From NCBI GenBank assembly GCA_900317425.1, contig ONGR01000012.1, forward strand, positions 1 to 54,352: 54,352 bases of DNA, given 5' to 3'. Under the pieces are notes generated by a model. It did no database searches. It worked only from the letters and a program-made list of their open reading frames with translations, and had not been told where the DNA came from. Both the position numbers and the translations under genes were made by a program. This stretch comes from an uncultured Eubacteriales bacterium (lineage in GTDB: Bacteria > Bacillota > Clostridia > Oscillospirales > Oscillospiraceae). Of the stretch, positions 45,260 to 53,980 are shown piece after piece (positions within the stretch are counted from its first letter, which is position 1; every line of letters starts with the position of its first letter).

Positions 45260-46816
45260 TTGAGTGATAATATGGAAAACAAGAACAGCTCCGCCGCCTC
45301 CGGCGAGCAGCAGTATTCCCTGAACGATGACCGCCGCGTCAAAGTTCTTTCCCCGGGCGCCATGGTTACCAAGCGGTTCCTGCGTAACCGCATCGCTGTG
45401 GTAGGCTTGGCAATCCTGGCCTTCATGTTTGTGTTCTCCTTCATCGGTGGTCTGGTGACCCCCTATAAGGAGGATCAGCAGTTCTATCGCACCGACTACC
45501 AGAACAAGGAGTATGCCGGTGTTGTGAAGAACGTGGACTTCCGCTTTACTCCCGCGGATGGCCAGTCCTTCCCCTCCACGGTTCAGGCTCAGATGGTCAT
45601 TGCCGTCCAGAGAGGTGAGAATACCTTCTCTTACCACGAGGACTCCTACAAGCTGTATAAGGAAGGCGAGGACTTCTATCGCATCACCGACCTGAACGAC
45701 AACACGCTGGCGATCGCCTACAAGGATATCGTCAACTCCAGTATCGAAGGCACCGATCTGAGCTTTGATTTCAAGTACAATGCTCTGAAGGCATACACCA
45801 ACAAGCAGACCACCTTTACCGCTGACGGCAAATCTTACGCCATCGATGATATCGGTGTCGTTACTGCCGACGGGGAAGAGGTCGCTTTCGTGAACCGCTA
45901 CGTGGTGCAGGCCATCCTGCCTGACATCTTCCTGAGCCGTGCATTCCGCGAGGAGCTGATTGCCGAGCTGGAGAAGGGCGCCACGGAGTTCACCTTCACC
46001 GACACTGACGGCGAGACCCACGATTATATCGTGGAGTACAAGCCGGACGTGAAGAACTGGATCATCCGTCAGGAAACGGCTACCCGCGTGTATGACAGCT
46101 ATGCCTTCCCCAGTGCCAAGCATTGGCTGGGTACCGACCGTAACGGTATGGATATGCTGACCCGTCTGATGTACGGTGGTCGTGTGTCCCTGGTCATCGG
46201 CTTCATCGTCGAGGCCATCAGCACCATCCTGGGCATCATCATGGGCGGTATCGCCGGTTACTTCGGCAAGTGGGTGGATAACCTGATCATGCGTATCGTG
46301 GATATCTTCTACTGCATCCCGTCCATGCCCATCATCATTATCCTTGGTGCGGCGATGGATGCCATGAGCGTTGATCCGACGCTCCGAATGGTTTACCTGA
46401 TGCTGATCCTGGGCTTCCTGGGCTGGCCTGGCATGGCCCGTCTGATCCGTGGTCAGATCCTGTCTCTGCGTGAGCAGGAGTTCATGGCCGCCACCGAAGC
46501 CGGTGGTATCTCGGTTTCCCGCCGTATCTTCAAGCACCTGGTGCCCAACGTGATCCCCCAGATCATCGTCTCCGTTACCATGGGTATCGGTGGCACCATC
46601 ATTACGGAGGCTTCCCTGAGCTTCCTGGGTCTTGGTGTTAAGTTCCCCTTCGCTTCCTGGGGCAACATCATCAACGACGTCAACAACACCTACGTTCTGC
46701 AGAACTTCTGGTTCATCTGGATCCCCGCAGGTACTCTGTTGCTCCTCACCGTGTTGGCCTTCAACCTGGTGGGCGACGGTCTGCGTGATGCATTTGACCC
46801 GAAGATGAAACGCTAA
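45260..46816 (+). CDS. Oligopeptide ABC transporter permease (OppC-like) with large insertion
   Basis: The 518-aa protein has a first membrane helix at residues ~45-66 and then about 210 mostly charged, soluble residues. The canonical HWLGTDRNGMDMLTRL motif follows near 289, then five further helices and the EAA loop EFMAATEAGGISVSRRIFKH. Typical OppC proteins are about 300 aa, with 30-40 residues between those landmarks. The insertion should face the outside. I prefer TTG 45260 (AGGGAGG ~10 nt upstream); GTG 45251 and ATG 45272 are alternatives. Confidence 0.88.
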   Translation: MSDNMENKNSSAASGEQQYSLNDDRRVKVLSPGAMVTKRFLRNRIAVVGLAILAFMFVFSFIGGLVTPYKEDQQFYRTDYQNKEYAGVVKNVDFRFTPADGQSFPSTVQAQMVIAVQRGENTFSYHEDSYKLYKEGEDFYRITDLNDNTLAIAYKDIVNSSIEGTDLSFDFKYNALKAYTNKQTTFTADGKSYAIDDIGVVTADGEEVAFVNRYVVQAILPDIFLSRAFREELIAELEKGATEFTFTDTDGETHDYIVEYKPDVKNWIIRQETATRVYDSYAFPSAKHWLGTDRNGMDMLTRLMYGGRVSLVIGFIVEAISTILGIIMGGIAGYFGKWVDNLIMRIVDIFYCIPSMPIIIILGAAMDAMSVDPTLRMVYLMLILGFLGWPGMARLIRGQILSLREQEFMAATEAGGISVSRRIFKHLVPNVIPQIIVSVTMGIGGTIITEASLSFLGLGVKFPFASWGNIINDVNNTYVLQNFWFIWIPAGTLLLLTVLAFNLVGDGLRDAFDPKMKR

Positions 46817-46829
46817 GGAGGGAGAAGTC

Positions 46830-47975
46830 ATGGCAAAGAAGAAATCTGAAGGCTATCTCTCCGCGAAGGAGTCCAGACGGATCTCCCGGGAGAACCGTAA
46901 AATCACCAACGAGTTCGAGAAGAAGCGCAAACGTACGGACGTGCCTGAGTCTGAATACCTGACTGAGATGCACGATCCCAACAACGCTGTCGAATTCGAC
47001 AACCTGCACACCTACTTTTTCACTGACGCCGGTACGGTCAAGGCTGTTGACGGCGTGAGCTACAACGTCCCCATCGGCAAGACCGTGGGCGTCGTGGGTG
47101 AGTCCGGCTGCGGCAAGTCCGTCACCAGCCTCTCCCTGATGCAGCTGCTGCAGCGTCCCCAGGGCCAGATAACCGAGGGTGCCATCCGCCTGAATTTGGG
47201 CGATAAGGCCTACGACGTGACCAAGGCGCCGGATTCCGCCATGCAGAAGCTGCGCGGCAACGTGGTCTCCATGATCTTCCAGGAGCCCATGACGGCCCTG
47301 AACCCGGTGTTCCGTATCGGTGACCAGATCGAAGAGGTCCTGGAGCTGCACAATACGGAGAACCTGTCCGAGGCTGACATGAAGGCCCGTACCATCGAGC
47401 TTCTGGAGATGGTGGGTATCGCCAACAGTGAGGGCGTCTACAAGATGTTCCCCCACGAGCTGTCCGGTGGTATGCGCCAGCGTGTGGTTATCGCCATGGC
47501 TCTGGCCTGCAACCCCCGCGTGATCATCGCCGACGAGCCCACCACGGCTCTGGACGTGACGATCCAGGCTCAGATCCTGGACCTGCTCCGGAACCTGAAG
47601 GACAAGATCAACTCCTCCATCATGTTCATCACACACGACCTGGGTGTTATCGCCGAGATGGCGGACTACGTGGTGGTCATGTATGCCGGCCGCATCGTGG
47701 AGAAGGGTACTGCGGATGATATCTTCCATCATCCCGCTCACCCCTACACCATCGGCCTGATGGCCTCCAAGCCGGTTGTTGGCAAGAAGATCGACAAGCT
47801 CTATTCCATCCCCGGCAAGGTTCCTAACCCCATTAATATGCCCAACTACTGCTATTTCAAGGATCGCTGCGAGATGTGCGTTGAGGGCTGTGACGGTGCG
47901 TATCCCTGCGAGGTCAAGCTCAGCGAGACCCACTACGTCAGCTGCTACCGTTACTACGACAAGAAGGAGGATTGA
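46830..47975 (+). CDS. Oligopeptide ABC transporter ATP-binding protein (OppD-like)
   Basis: This 381-aa ATPase has Walker A GESGCGKS near residue 91, the signature LSGGMRQR, and Walker [13 protein letters not shown]. The C-terminal oligopeptide extension carries clustered cysteines ([14 protein letters not shown]), as in other OppD/DppD proteins. The first 50 residues are a charged extension before the ABC domain. GGAGGGAGA precedes ATG 46830, and the OppF-like start lies 2 nt beyond its stop. Confidence 0.94.
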   Translation: MAKKKSEGYLSAKESRRISRENRKITNEFEKKRKRTDVPESEYLTEMHDPNNAVEFDNLHTYFFTDAGTVKAVDGVSYNVPIGKTVGVVGESGCGKSVTSLSLMQLLQRPQGQITEGAIRLNLGDKAYDVTKAPDSAMQKLRGNVVSMIFQEPMTALNPVFRIGDQIEEVLELHNTENLSEADMKARTIELLEMVGIANSEGVYKMFPHELSGGMRQRVVIAMALACNPRVIIADEPTTALDVTIQAQILDLLRNLKDKINSSIMFITHDLGVIAEMADYVVVMYAGRIVEKGTADDIFHHPAHPYTIGLMASKPVVGKKIDKLYSIPGKVPNPINMPNYCYFKDRCEMCVEGCDGAYPCEVKLSETHYVSCYRYYDKKED

Positions 47976-47977
47976 CC

Positions 47978-49018
47978 ATGAGCGAAGTGAAAAAGTCCGA
48001 CCTCCTGAAGATTGACAACACCTTTGATCCCGTCACTTATGATCCTCAGTACATTCTGATGGTCAATAAGCTGAAGAAATACTTCCCCATCAAGGGCGGT
48101 ATGATCTCCAAGACGATTGGTTACGTCAAAGCTGTGGACGGCGTCACCTTCAACCTCAAGCGCGGCACGACCATGGGTCTGGTGGGCGAGTCCGGCTGCG
48201 GTAAGACCACTACGGGCCGTACCATCCTGCGTCTGGCTGGCGGAAAGACCGGCGGCCAGGTGCTCTTCAACGGCAAGGAGGTCTATGACCTGTCTGCCAA
48301 GGAGATGCGTGCTCTGCGTCCCAAGATGCAGATCATCTTCCAGGATCCCTTCTCCAGCCTGTCTCCCCGTCTGCCTGTCGGCGAGATCATCGGTGAGGCC
48401 GTGCGTGAGCACCACCTGGTTCCCAAGGAAGAGTTCAACGACTACATCGACACCGTTATGGATCACTGCGGTCTGCAGCCGTTCCATAAGGACCGCTATC
48501 CTCACGAGTTCTCCGGTGGCCAGCGCCAGCGTATCTGCATTGCCCGCGCTCTGGCCCTGAACCCCGAGTTCGTGGTTTGCGATGAGCCGGTCTCCGCTCT
48601 GGACGTTTCCATCCAGGCTCAGATTATCAACCTGCTGCGCGACCTGCAGGAGCGTTACAAGCTGACCTATCTGTTCATCTCCCACGACCTGTCCGTCGTT
48701 GAGCACATCTCCGACACGGTGGGTGTCATGTACCTGGGCAGCCTGGTGGAGTACGGCACCACGGAGGACATCTTCTCCGAGCCTCTGCATCCCTATACCA
48801 AGGCTCTGTTCTCCGCCATTCCCATTCCCGATCCGGACGCGAAGATGAAGCGTATTGTGCTGGAAGGCTCCATTCCTTCTCCGGCCAATCCGCCTGCCGG
48901 CTGCAAGTTCCACACCCGTTGCGCCAGCTGCATGGAGCAGTGCAAGACCGAGGCGCCCGAGTGGAAGGAAATTACTCCGGGCCACTTCTGCGCCTGCCAC
49001 CTGTACGACAACCAGTAA
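47978..49018 (+). CDS. Oligopeptide ABC transporter ATP-binding protein (OppF-like)
   Basis: This 346-aa second ATPase has Walker A GESGCGKT near residue 72, the signature FSGGQRQR and Walker [15 protein letters not shown]-terminal Cys-containing extension ([12 protein letters not shown]) follows. It forms the nucleotide-binding heterodimer with the OppD-like protein. I chose ATG 47978 with AAGGAGG 7 nt upstream, rather than the TTG at 47972 that overlaps the preceding stop. Confidence 0.94.
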   Translation: MSEVKKSDLLKIDNTFDPVTYDPQYILMVNKLKKYFPIKGGMISKTIGYVKAVDGVTFNLKRGTTMGLVGESGCGKTTTGRTILRLAGGKTGGQVLFNGKEVYDLSAKEMRALRPKMQIIFQDPFSSLSPRLPVGEIIGEAVREHHLVPKEEFNDYIDTVMDHCGLQPFHKDRYPHEFSGGQRQRICIARALALNPEFVVCDEPVSALDVSIQAQIINLLRDLQERYKLTYLFISHDLSVVEHISDTVGVMYLGSLVEYGTTEDIFSEPLHPYTKALFSAIPIPDPDAKMKRIVLEGSIPSPANPPAGCKFHTRCASCMEQCKTEAPEWKEITPGHFCACHLYDNQ

Positions 49019-49019
49019 G

Positions 49020-49313
49020 ATGGCGCGGAATAAGAAGACCTACTCGGATGATGACGGCCGCACGATCGCGGATATGAGCGGGGTGTCCCGCCCCAACCTG
49101 TGGAGCTTCCGCTCTCCGTTTACGTCGTCGGACGATACCGAGCCCTCTCAGGAGAAAAAGCCTGACCGTCCTTGGGACACCTCGGGCCAGCTCTCCCGTC
49201 GGGAGCGCCGTATGTTCATCATCGGTGCGTTGGGCGCCGCCCTGCTGCTCTGCATGATCCTTGGCGTATGCTTCGCGGTGGCGATCCTCATCATCGGTAG
49301 GAGTCTGTTCTGA
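49020..49313 (+). CDS. Small single-helix membrane protein, last gene of the importer operon
   Basis: The 97-aa protein has a polar N-terminal 65 residues (SDDTEPSQEKKPDRPWDTSG is typical). One C-terminal membrane helix follows (MFIIGALGAALLLCMILGVC onward). It is probably anchored with its N-terminus in the cytoplasm. I do not recognise the family. It begins 1 nt after the OppF-like stop and ends before a terminator, so it belongs to the operon. Confidence 0.7.
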   Translation: MARNKKTYSDDDGRTIADMSGVSRPNLWSFRSPFTSSDDTEPSQEKKPDRPWDTSGQLSRRERRMFIIGALGAALLLCMILGVCFAVAILIIGRSLF

Positions 49314-49331
49314 CGGCGTAAGGTAAAATAG

Positions 49332-49370
49332 AGAGCTGCGTACGATGAAAGTCGTACGCAGCTCTTTTTT
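49332..49370. terminator. Intrinsic terminator after the oligopeptide importer operon
   Basis: AGAGCTGCGTACGA / TCGTACGCAGCTCT is a perfect 14-bp stem followed by a T-run. It may also act weakly for the convergent nitroreductase gene. Confidence 0.85.
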
Positions 49371-49385
49371 CATGGGTCGTGATCT

Positions 49386-49891
49386 TTACAGAACGGTGAA
49401 CATCTCCTCGTCGGCGCGATAGGTGGTGTGGAGGGCCAGCGGTGCGGCATCCTCTGCGGGATAACCGGCAGGGAGGAGGGCGGATACGCACAGTCCCTCC
49501 GGCAGCCCCATACCTGATCGCTGTTGAACATGCCCACCCAGCAGGATCCGATGCCCAGCTCCCACGCCTCCAGCATCATGTGGGTGCAGACGATGGCCGC
49601 GTCGGTCTCCCCGGACTGATAACCGGGCATCAGACGGTTTTTCCAGGAGAGGGTCTCGTCATAGCAGATCACGAAGATCACCGGTGCGCCGAAGGTACAT
49701 TTGCAGACGGCACGCAGCTTCTCCCGCATCTCCTCACTCTTGACCACGAAGATCTTCTGGGGCTGATTGTTGCAGGCGGTAGGGGCAACCTTGCCGGCTT
49801 CCAGAATGGCGGCAAGCTTTTCATCCTCCACCGGCTTGTCCATAAACTTCCGCACCGAGTAGTGTGACTTGGCCAGTTCCATAAATGTCAT
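49386..49891 (-). pseudogene. Nitroreductase family protein, frameshifted
   Basis: From ATG 49891 (AAAGGAG upstream) the frame encodes a nitroreductase: MELAKSHYSVRKFMDKPVED, PTACNNQPQKIFVV and MLEAWELGIGSCWVGMFNSD. After DQV near 49511 the frame turns to nonsense (WGCRRDCAYPP). The other frame continues with a perfect family ending: MGLPEGLCVSALLPAGYPAE, then DAAPLALHTTYRADEEMFTVL, stopping at 49388-49386. A net frame change, possibly with loss of a few codons, therefore lies near 49511-49513. The family uses FMN to reduce nitro compounds or quinones. Either a recent pseudogene or an assembly error. Confidence 0.85.
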
Positions 49892-49930
49892 AAAGTAGTT
49901 CTCCTTTACAGACGTGTTGTTGAAATAGAT

Positions 49931-49944
49931 TGACAGCAGTGTCA
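49931..49944. promoter_or_regulatory. Inverted repeat TGACA-N4-TGTCA upstream of the nitroreductase
   Basis: The palindrome TGACAGCAGTGTCA lies 40 bp before the nitroreductase start and could bind a dimeric regulator. A TATAAT follows at 49948-49953, but no well-spaced -35 is seen. Confidence 0.3.
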
Positions 49945-50038
49945 TGTTATAATGGAATCAGTTTACCACAAATCCGGTAAATTGTCGAGTGAAAGCACGT
50001 CGCGGTTTGTACAGATGTTGCCCCGGCTCAAAAATTAC

Positions 50039-50069
50039 TTGACTTACCCCATACCTGAAAAGGTATAAT
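50039..50069 (+). promoter_or_regulatory. Promoter for the second DUF362 gene
   Basis: TTGACT at 50039-50044 and TATAAT at 50064-50069, with a 19-bp spacer. Confidence 0.5.
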
Positions 50070-50118
50070 AGAGAAGAAGTAGTAATTGTTTTATCCGGGA
50101 TAAAAAAGGGGTTTGACA

Positions 50119-51012
50119 ATGAAAGCAAACGTATATTTCACCAAGGAGATTACCCCCGAGAAGGTGGTGGAGCTGTATAATGCTCTGGGCATTGAACTGC
50201 CTGGTAAGGTAGCTGTGAAGCTCCACTCCGGCGAGAAGGGCAACCAGAACTTTCTGCGCCCTGATTTCTGGAAGCCTATGATCGAGGCGGTCAAGGGCAC
50301 GGTGGTGGAATGCAACACCGCCTATGGAAAGGCCTACGGCGGCGTACGGGACTATACGGAGGAGCATTGGAAGCTGATGGAATACCACGGCTGGAGCAAG
50401 GCCTTCACGGTGGATCTGATGGACGCTGAGGGTCCCGATCTGGTTTGGCCCATTCCCGATGGTAAGGTGCTCCACGAAAACCACGTAGGTAAGCATATCC
50501 TCAACTACGACTCCATGCTGGTACTGGCGCATTTCAAGGGCCATCCCATGGGCGGCTACGGCGGTGCGCTGAAGCAGCTGTCCATCGGGTGCGCCTCCCG
50601 CGAGGGCAAGGCGCTGATCCACTCCGGCGGCGCCTCTGACGATAACGTGAAGGCCTGGGAGGTGCACGCGGAGCAGGATCGTTTTCTGGAGGCTATGGCT
50701 GACGCCGCCTCCACCGTGGTGCGCCACTTTGACGGCAACATCGCCTTTATCAACGTGATGAAGAACCTGTCCGTGGACTGCGACTGCTGCGGCGTGGCGG
50801 AGGATCCCTGCATGAAGGATATCGGTATTCTGGCATCTCTGGATCCGGTGGCCATCGACCAGGCCTGCATCGATCTGGTCTATGCCGCCAAGGATGACCC
50901 CGGCCAGGCACACTTCCTGGAGCGGGTGGAGTCCCGTCACGGTGTCCACACCATTGAAGCGGCCGCCGCTCTTGGCTATGGCAGCCGGGAGTATGAACTG
51001 ATCGAGCTGTAA
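50119..51012 (+). CDS. DUF362 domain-containing protein
   Basis: The 297-aa protein carries the DUF362 core: PGKVAVKLHSGEKGNQNFLR, MLVLAHFKGHPMGGYGGALK and ILASLDPVAIDQACIDLVYA. It has a cysteine-rich DCDCCGVAEDPC stretch near residue 222. Unlike the gene at 8923-10074, no ferredoxin domain is attached, although the Cys cluster could hold metal. Function is not established. The start is ATG 50119 with AAGGGG about 8 nt upstream (an in-frame TTG at 50113 is less likely). Confidence 0.9.
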   Translation: MKANVYFTKEITPEKVVELYNALGIELPGKVAVKLHSGEKGNQNFLRPDFWKPMIEAVKGTVVECNTAYGKAYGGVRDYTEEHWKLMEYHGWSKAFTVDLMDAEGPDLVWPIPDGKVLHENHVGKHILNYDSMLVLAHFKGHPMGGYGGALKQLSIGCASREGKALIHSGGASDDNVKAWEVHAEQDRFLEAMADAASTVVRHFDGNIAFINVMKNLSVDCDCCGVAEDPCMKDIGILASLDPVAIDQACIDLVYAAKDDPGQAHFLERVESRHGVHTIEAAAALGYGSREYELIEL

Positions 51013-51084
51013 ACCGGAAAGTGACAGGCTCACTGTGGGACGTTGCGGCAGCTGCCATTGCGGAAGAAAGCGCGGGGAACCGTC

Positions 51085-51113
51085 TTGCCTTATTCCCGGA
51101 AAGCGGGTATAAT
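51085..51113 (+). promoter_or_regulatory. Promoter for the MurE-like gene
   Basis: TTGCCT at 51085-51090, a 17-bp spacer and TATAAT at 51108-51113. Confidence 0.6.
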
Positions 51114-51183
51114 ATATCACGCTTATAGAAACAAAAGAGAAATCGCGCAGATGCAGCCGCACCTGCGCCGAAAGGATATGCCT

Positions 51184-52668
51184 ATGCTTTTATCGGAGAT
51201 TTTAAGGCAAGTGCCCTATCGGGGGATCCATTTCCGGGATTGTGAGATCCGTGAGATCGTTTATGATTCCCGCCAGGCCGGGCCGGACACCCTTTTTGTA
51301 GCTCTGCCCGGTGCGTTTTCCGATGGACATGCCTATGTGGAGAATGCGTATGAGAGAGGCGCCAGAGCGTTCCTCACGCAGCGGGAAGTGGATCTGCCTG
51401 ACGACGCCGCCGTGGCGGTGACGGAGGACAGCAGACGCGCTCTGTCCATCGCGGGGGCCACTTTCTACGGACATCCCGAACGGGAATTGAAGATCGTAGG
51501 CGTGACCGGCACGAAGGGCAAGACTTCTATTGCGGGCATGCTGGGGGCCTGTCTCAACAGCGCCGGCGTCAAGTGCGGCACCATCGGTACGGTAGGCGCC
51601 TATTTTGATGGTAAGGTGCTGCCCACCGTGAACACCACTCCGGAATCCCTGGAATGCATGCGCCTTTTCCGCGCCATGGCAGACGCTGGCTGCAAGGCGG
51701 TGGTGATGGAGGTTTCCTCCCTCGGCCTGAAGGCCCATCGTGTGGACGGGATCACCTTTGAAGCGGCGATCTTTACCAATATTTCCCCCGATCACATCGG
51801 CGGAAAGGAACACCAGGGCTTTGCCGAGTACAGCTATTGGAAAAAGCAGCTGTTCCACCAGTGCAAGACGGCGGTACTCAATGGGGACGACCCCTTCAGC
51901 AGCGAGATCATCCGGGAGCTCACCGTGCCGTATTGCACCTATGGTGTGGAGCATCCGGCGGACTACGTGGCAAAGAATATTGAAAGGACGCGGGGCAACC
52001 GGTATTTTGGGACTGCTTTCATGTGTGAGTCAAAGGAAGGGACGTATCCGGTGGAAACCGCTGTCCCGGGGCTCTTTTCCGTGTATAACGCGCTGGCCGC
52101 CATTGCGGTCTGCCGGTTGCTGGGCGTTTCCATCGATGCGGCGGCAAAAGGCCTTGCCACTGCCACGGTGATCGGCAGGAACGACTGCTTGAAAGTCCCC
52201 GCCGATTACGACGTGATCATCGACTACGCCCACAACGGCCGCAGCTTTACCGCCCTGATGGATACCATCACAGCTTACCCGCACAACCGGATCATCACCG
52301 TATTCGGCTCCGTAGGCGACAGAGCCCAGCTGCGCCGGCAGGAGATGGGAGAGATCAGCGGCGAACGGGCGGATCTGAGTGTCATCACCACCGACGATCC
52401 CGGCTATGAGGAGCCGGAGAAGATCTGCCGGGAGATCGCTTCTTTTGTGGAACGCTCCGGCGGCGTCTACAAAATCATCACCGATCGGGAGCAGGCCGTC
52501 TTTTACGCTCTGGACACGGCGCAGCCGGGGGATATTGTGCTGCTGCTCGGCAAGGGCCACGAAACCGCCCAGAAGATCCGAGGGGAAAAGGTACACTACT
52601 CCGACTACGAGACGGTGGAGAAATATTTCCGGGAAAAGGGAAGGGTTTTCTCCCGTGAGATATCATAA
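51184..52668 (+). CDS. murE: UDP-N-acetylmuramyl-tripeptide synthetase (MurE-like Mur ligase)
   Basis: This 494-aa Mur ligase has the N-terminal UDP-substrate domain (VYDSRQAGPDTLFVALPG), the ATP loop VGVTGTKGKTS near residue 112, and NTTPESLECMRL. It also has VIIDYAHNGRSFTALMD near 344 and the ending LLLGKGHETAQ. It adds the third amino acid to UDP-MurNAc-Ala-Glu in the cytoplasm. Where meso-DAP ligases carry DNPR, this protein reads TTDDPGYEEP, and YAHNG replaces YAHTP. It may therefore use another amino acid or be a paralogue. ATG 51184 has AAAGGA about 7 nt upstream. It is not in a division/cell-wall cluster. Confidence 0.85.
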   Translation: MLLSEILRQVPYRGIHFRDCEIREIVYDSRQAGPDTLFVALPGAFSDGHAYVENAYERGARAFLTQREVDLPDDAAVAVTEDSRRALSIAGATFYGHPERELKIVGVTGTKGKTSIAGMLGACLNSAGVKCGTIGTVGAYFDGKVLPTVNTTPESLECMRLFRAMADAGCKAVVMEVSSLGLKAHRVDGITFEAAIFTNISPDHIGGKEHQGFAEYSYWKKQLFHQCKTAVLNGDDPFSSEIIRELTVPYCTYGVEHPADYVAKNIERTRGNRYFGTAFMCESKEGTYPVETAVPGLFSVYNALAAIAVCRLLGVSIDAAAKGLATATVIGRNDCLKVPADYDVIIDYAHNGRSFTALMDTITAYPHNRIITVFGSVGDRAQLRRQEMGEISGERADLSVITTDDPGYEEPEKICREIASFVERSGGVYKIITDREQAVFYALDTAQPGDIVLLLGKGHETAQKIRGEKVHYSDYETVEKYFREKGRVFSREIS

Positions 52669-52701
52669 CAGCAGGGCCCTTACCCGCATTTGATACGAAA
52701 T

Positions 52702-52739
52702 AAACAGGACCTCCGGTTTAACCCGGAGGCCCTGTTTTT
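52702..52739. terminator. Bidirectional intrinsic terminator between murE-like and hutI
   Basis: AAACAGG-A-CCTCCGG pairs with CCGGAGG-C-CCTGTTT around TTTAAC, followed by TTTTT. The hutI stop overlaps its right edge. Confidence 0.85.
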
Positions 52740-53977
52740 CATTCATGATTGCATGCGACTTCGCCTTTTTTGATGACGGTCTTTGCCAGATTGCTGCCCA
52801 TGCGGTAGCAGATGTAGTCCAGATCCGGAGCGTCCCAGATCACCAGATCGCCCTGTTTGCCGGTCTCCACCGAGCCGATTCGGTCCGCCATGTCGATGGC
52901 GGCGGCGGCATTCAGCGTCACGGCGGTGAGGACCTCCTCCGGCGTCAGCTTGTAGCGCAGACACCCCAGATTCATGACGAACTGCAGGTTCAGACTGGGG
53001 CAGGAGCCGGGGTTGAAGTCCGAGGCCATGGCCACCGGCACGCCGGCGTTCACCATATCACGGGCCGGGGCGTAGGTGGAGCCCAGATAGAAGCTGGTGG
53101 CGGGGAGACAGCAGGCCACCGTTCCGGCCTTGGCCATGGCGTCAATGCCGGAGGGCTGACAGACGATCAGATGCTCGGCGGAAATGGCGCCTACCTCCGC
53201 TGTCAACTCCGAGCCGCCGATGGGCTCGATCTCATCGGCGTGGATCTTGGGGATCAGGCCGTATTTTTTGCCGCATTCCAGGATGGTCCGGGACTCCTCC
53301 GCGGAGAAGACGCCCTTCTCGCAGAAGACGTCACAGAACTTGGCCAACCTCTGTTCCGCCACAGCGGGGATCATCTCCTCGCACAGCAGGCGAATGTAGC
53401 CCTCCCGGTCGTCCTTATATTCCACCGGCACGGCGTGGGCGCCCATGAAGGTGGCTGCCACGTCCATGGGGTGGTTCTCCGCCAGGGAGCGGATGACCCG
53501 CAGCTGCTTGAGCTCGTCCTGCAGCTCCAGCCCGTAGCCGCTCTTGGCCTCCACGGTGGTGACGCCCATGGAGAGCATCTCGTCCAGGGCCTCCTTGGCC
53601 TTGTCGTAGAGCTGCTGCTCCGTGGCCTGCCGGGTGGCGGTGACGGTGGACAATATGCCGCCGCCGCGGGCCAGGATCTCCAGATAGGTGACCCCGTGGA
53701 GCTTGAGCCCCAGCTCGTTCTGGCGCCAGCCGCCGAAGATCAGATGGGTGTGGGCGTCCACCAGGCCCGGCGTCACCAGCTTTCCGCCGGCGTCCAGCAC
53801 CGTGGCGTCACTGTAAAGATCCGGCTTACCGGTGCCCAGGTTGGTGATCACGCCGTCCTCCATCAGCACCCAGGCGTCACGCAGGATCTGGATGTCGCCC
53901 TGCCGGGCACCCCGCCGGGCGGAATCGCCCAGGGGGGTGGCCAGCATACCGATGTTGTGGATCAAAAGTTTGCTCAT
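52739..53977 (-). CDS. hutI: Imidazolonepropionase
   Basis: The 412-aa amidohydrolase has the metal motif VDAHTHLIFGG near residue 78, KSGYGLELQDELKQLRVI, the metal His in KIHADEIEPIGG and the catalytic Asp in AMASDFNPGSCPSLNLQF. It opens the imidazolone ring to formiminoglutamate, the third step of histidine degradation. The start at 53977 lies 3 nt after the hutU stop, so the pair is translated from one mRNA on the minus strand. The ribosome binding site (AAGGAAT) lies inside the end of hutU. Confidence 0.96.
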   Translation of the reverse strand: MSKLLIHNIGMLATPLGDSARRGARQGDIQILRDAWVLMEDGVITNLGTGKPDLYSDATVLDAGGKLVTPGLVDAHTHLIFGGWRQNELGLKLHGVTYLEILARGGGILSTVTATRQATEQQLYDKAKEALDEMLSMGVTTVEAKSGYGLELQDELKQLRVIRSLAENHPMDVAATFMGAHAVPVEYKDDREGYIRLLCEEMIPAVAEQRLAKFCDVFCEKGVFSAEESRTILECGKKYGLIPKIHADEIEPIGGSELTAEVGAISAEHLIVCQPSGIDAMAKAGTVACCLPATSFYLGSTYAPARDMVNAGVPVAMASDFNPGSCPSLNLQFVMNLGCLRYKLTPEEVLTAVTLNAAAAIDMADRIGSVETGKQGDLVIWDAPDLDYICYRMGSNLAKTVIKKGEVACNHE

Positions 53978-53980
53978 GGC

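Noticed and set aside
44174-46831. Long minus-strand frame opposite both permease genes
   Set aside because: No ribosome binding site or known motif; the plus strand has complete OppB-like and OppC-like proteins.
49930-49953. Promoter with TTGACA and TATAAT on the plus strand
   Set aside because: The spacer is only 12 bp, too short for a sigma-A promoter; the palindrome here is recorded separately.
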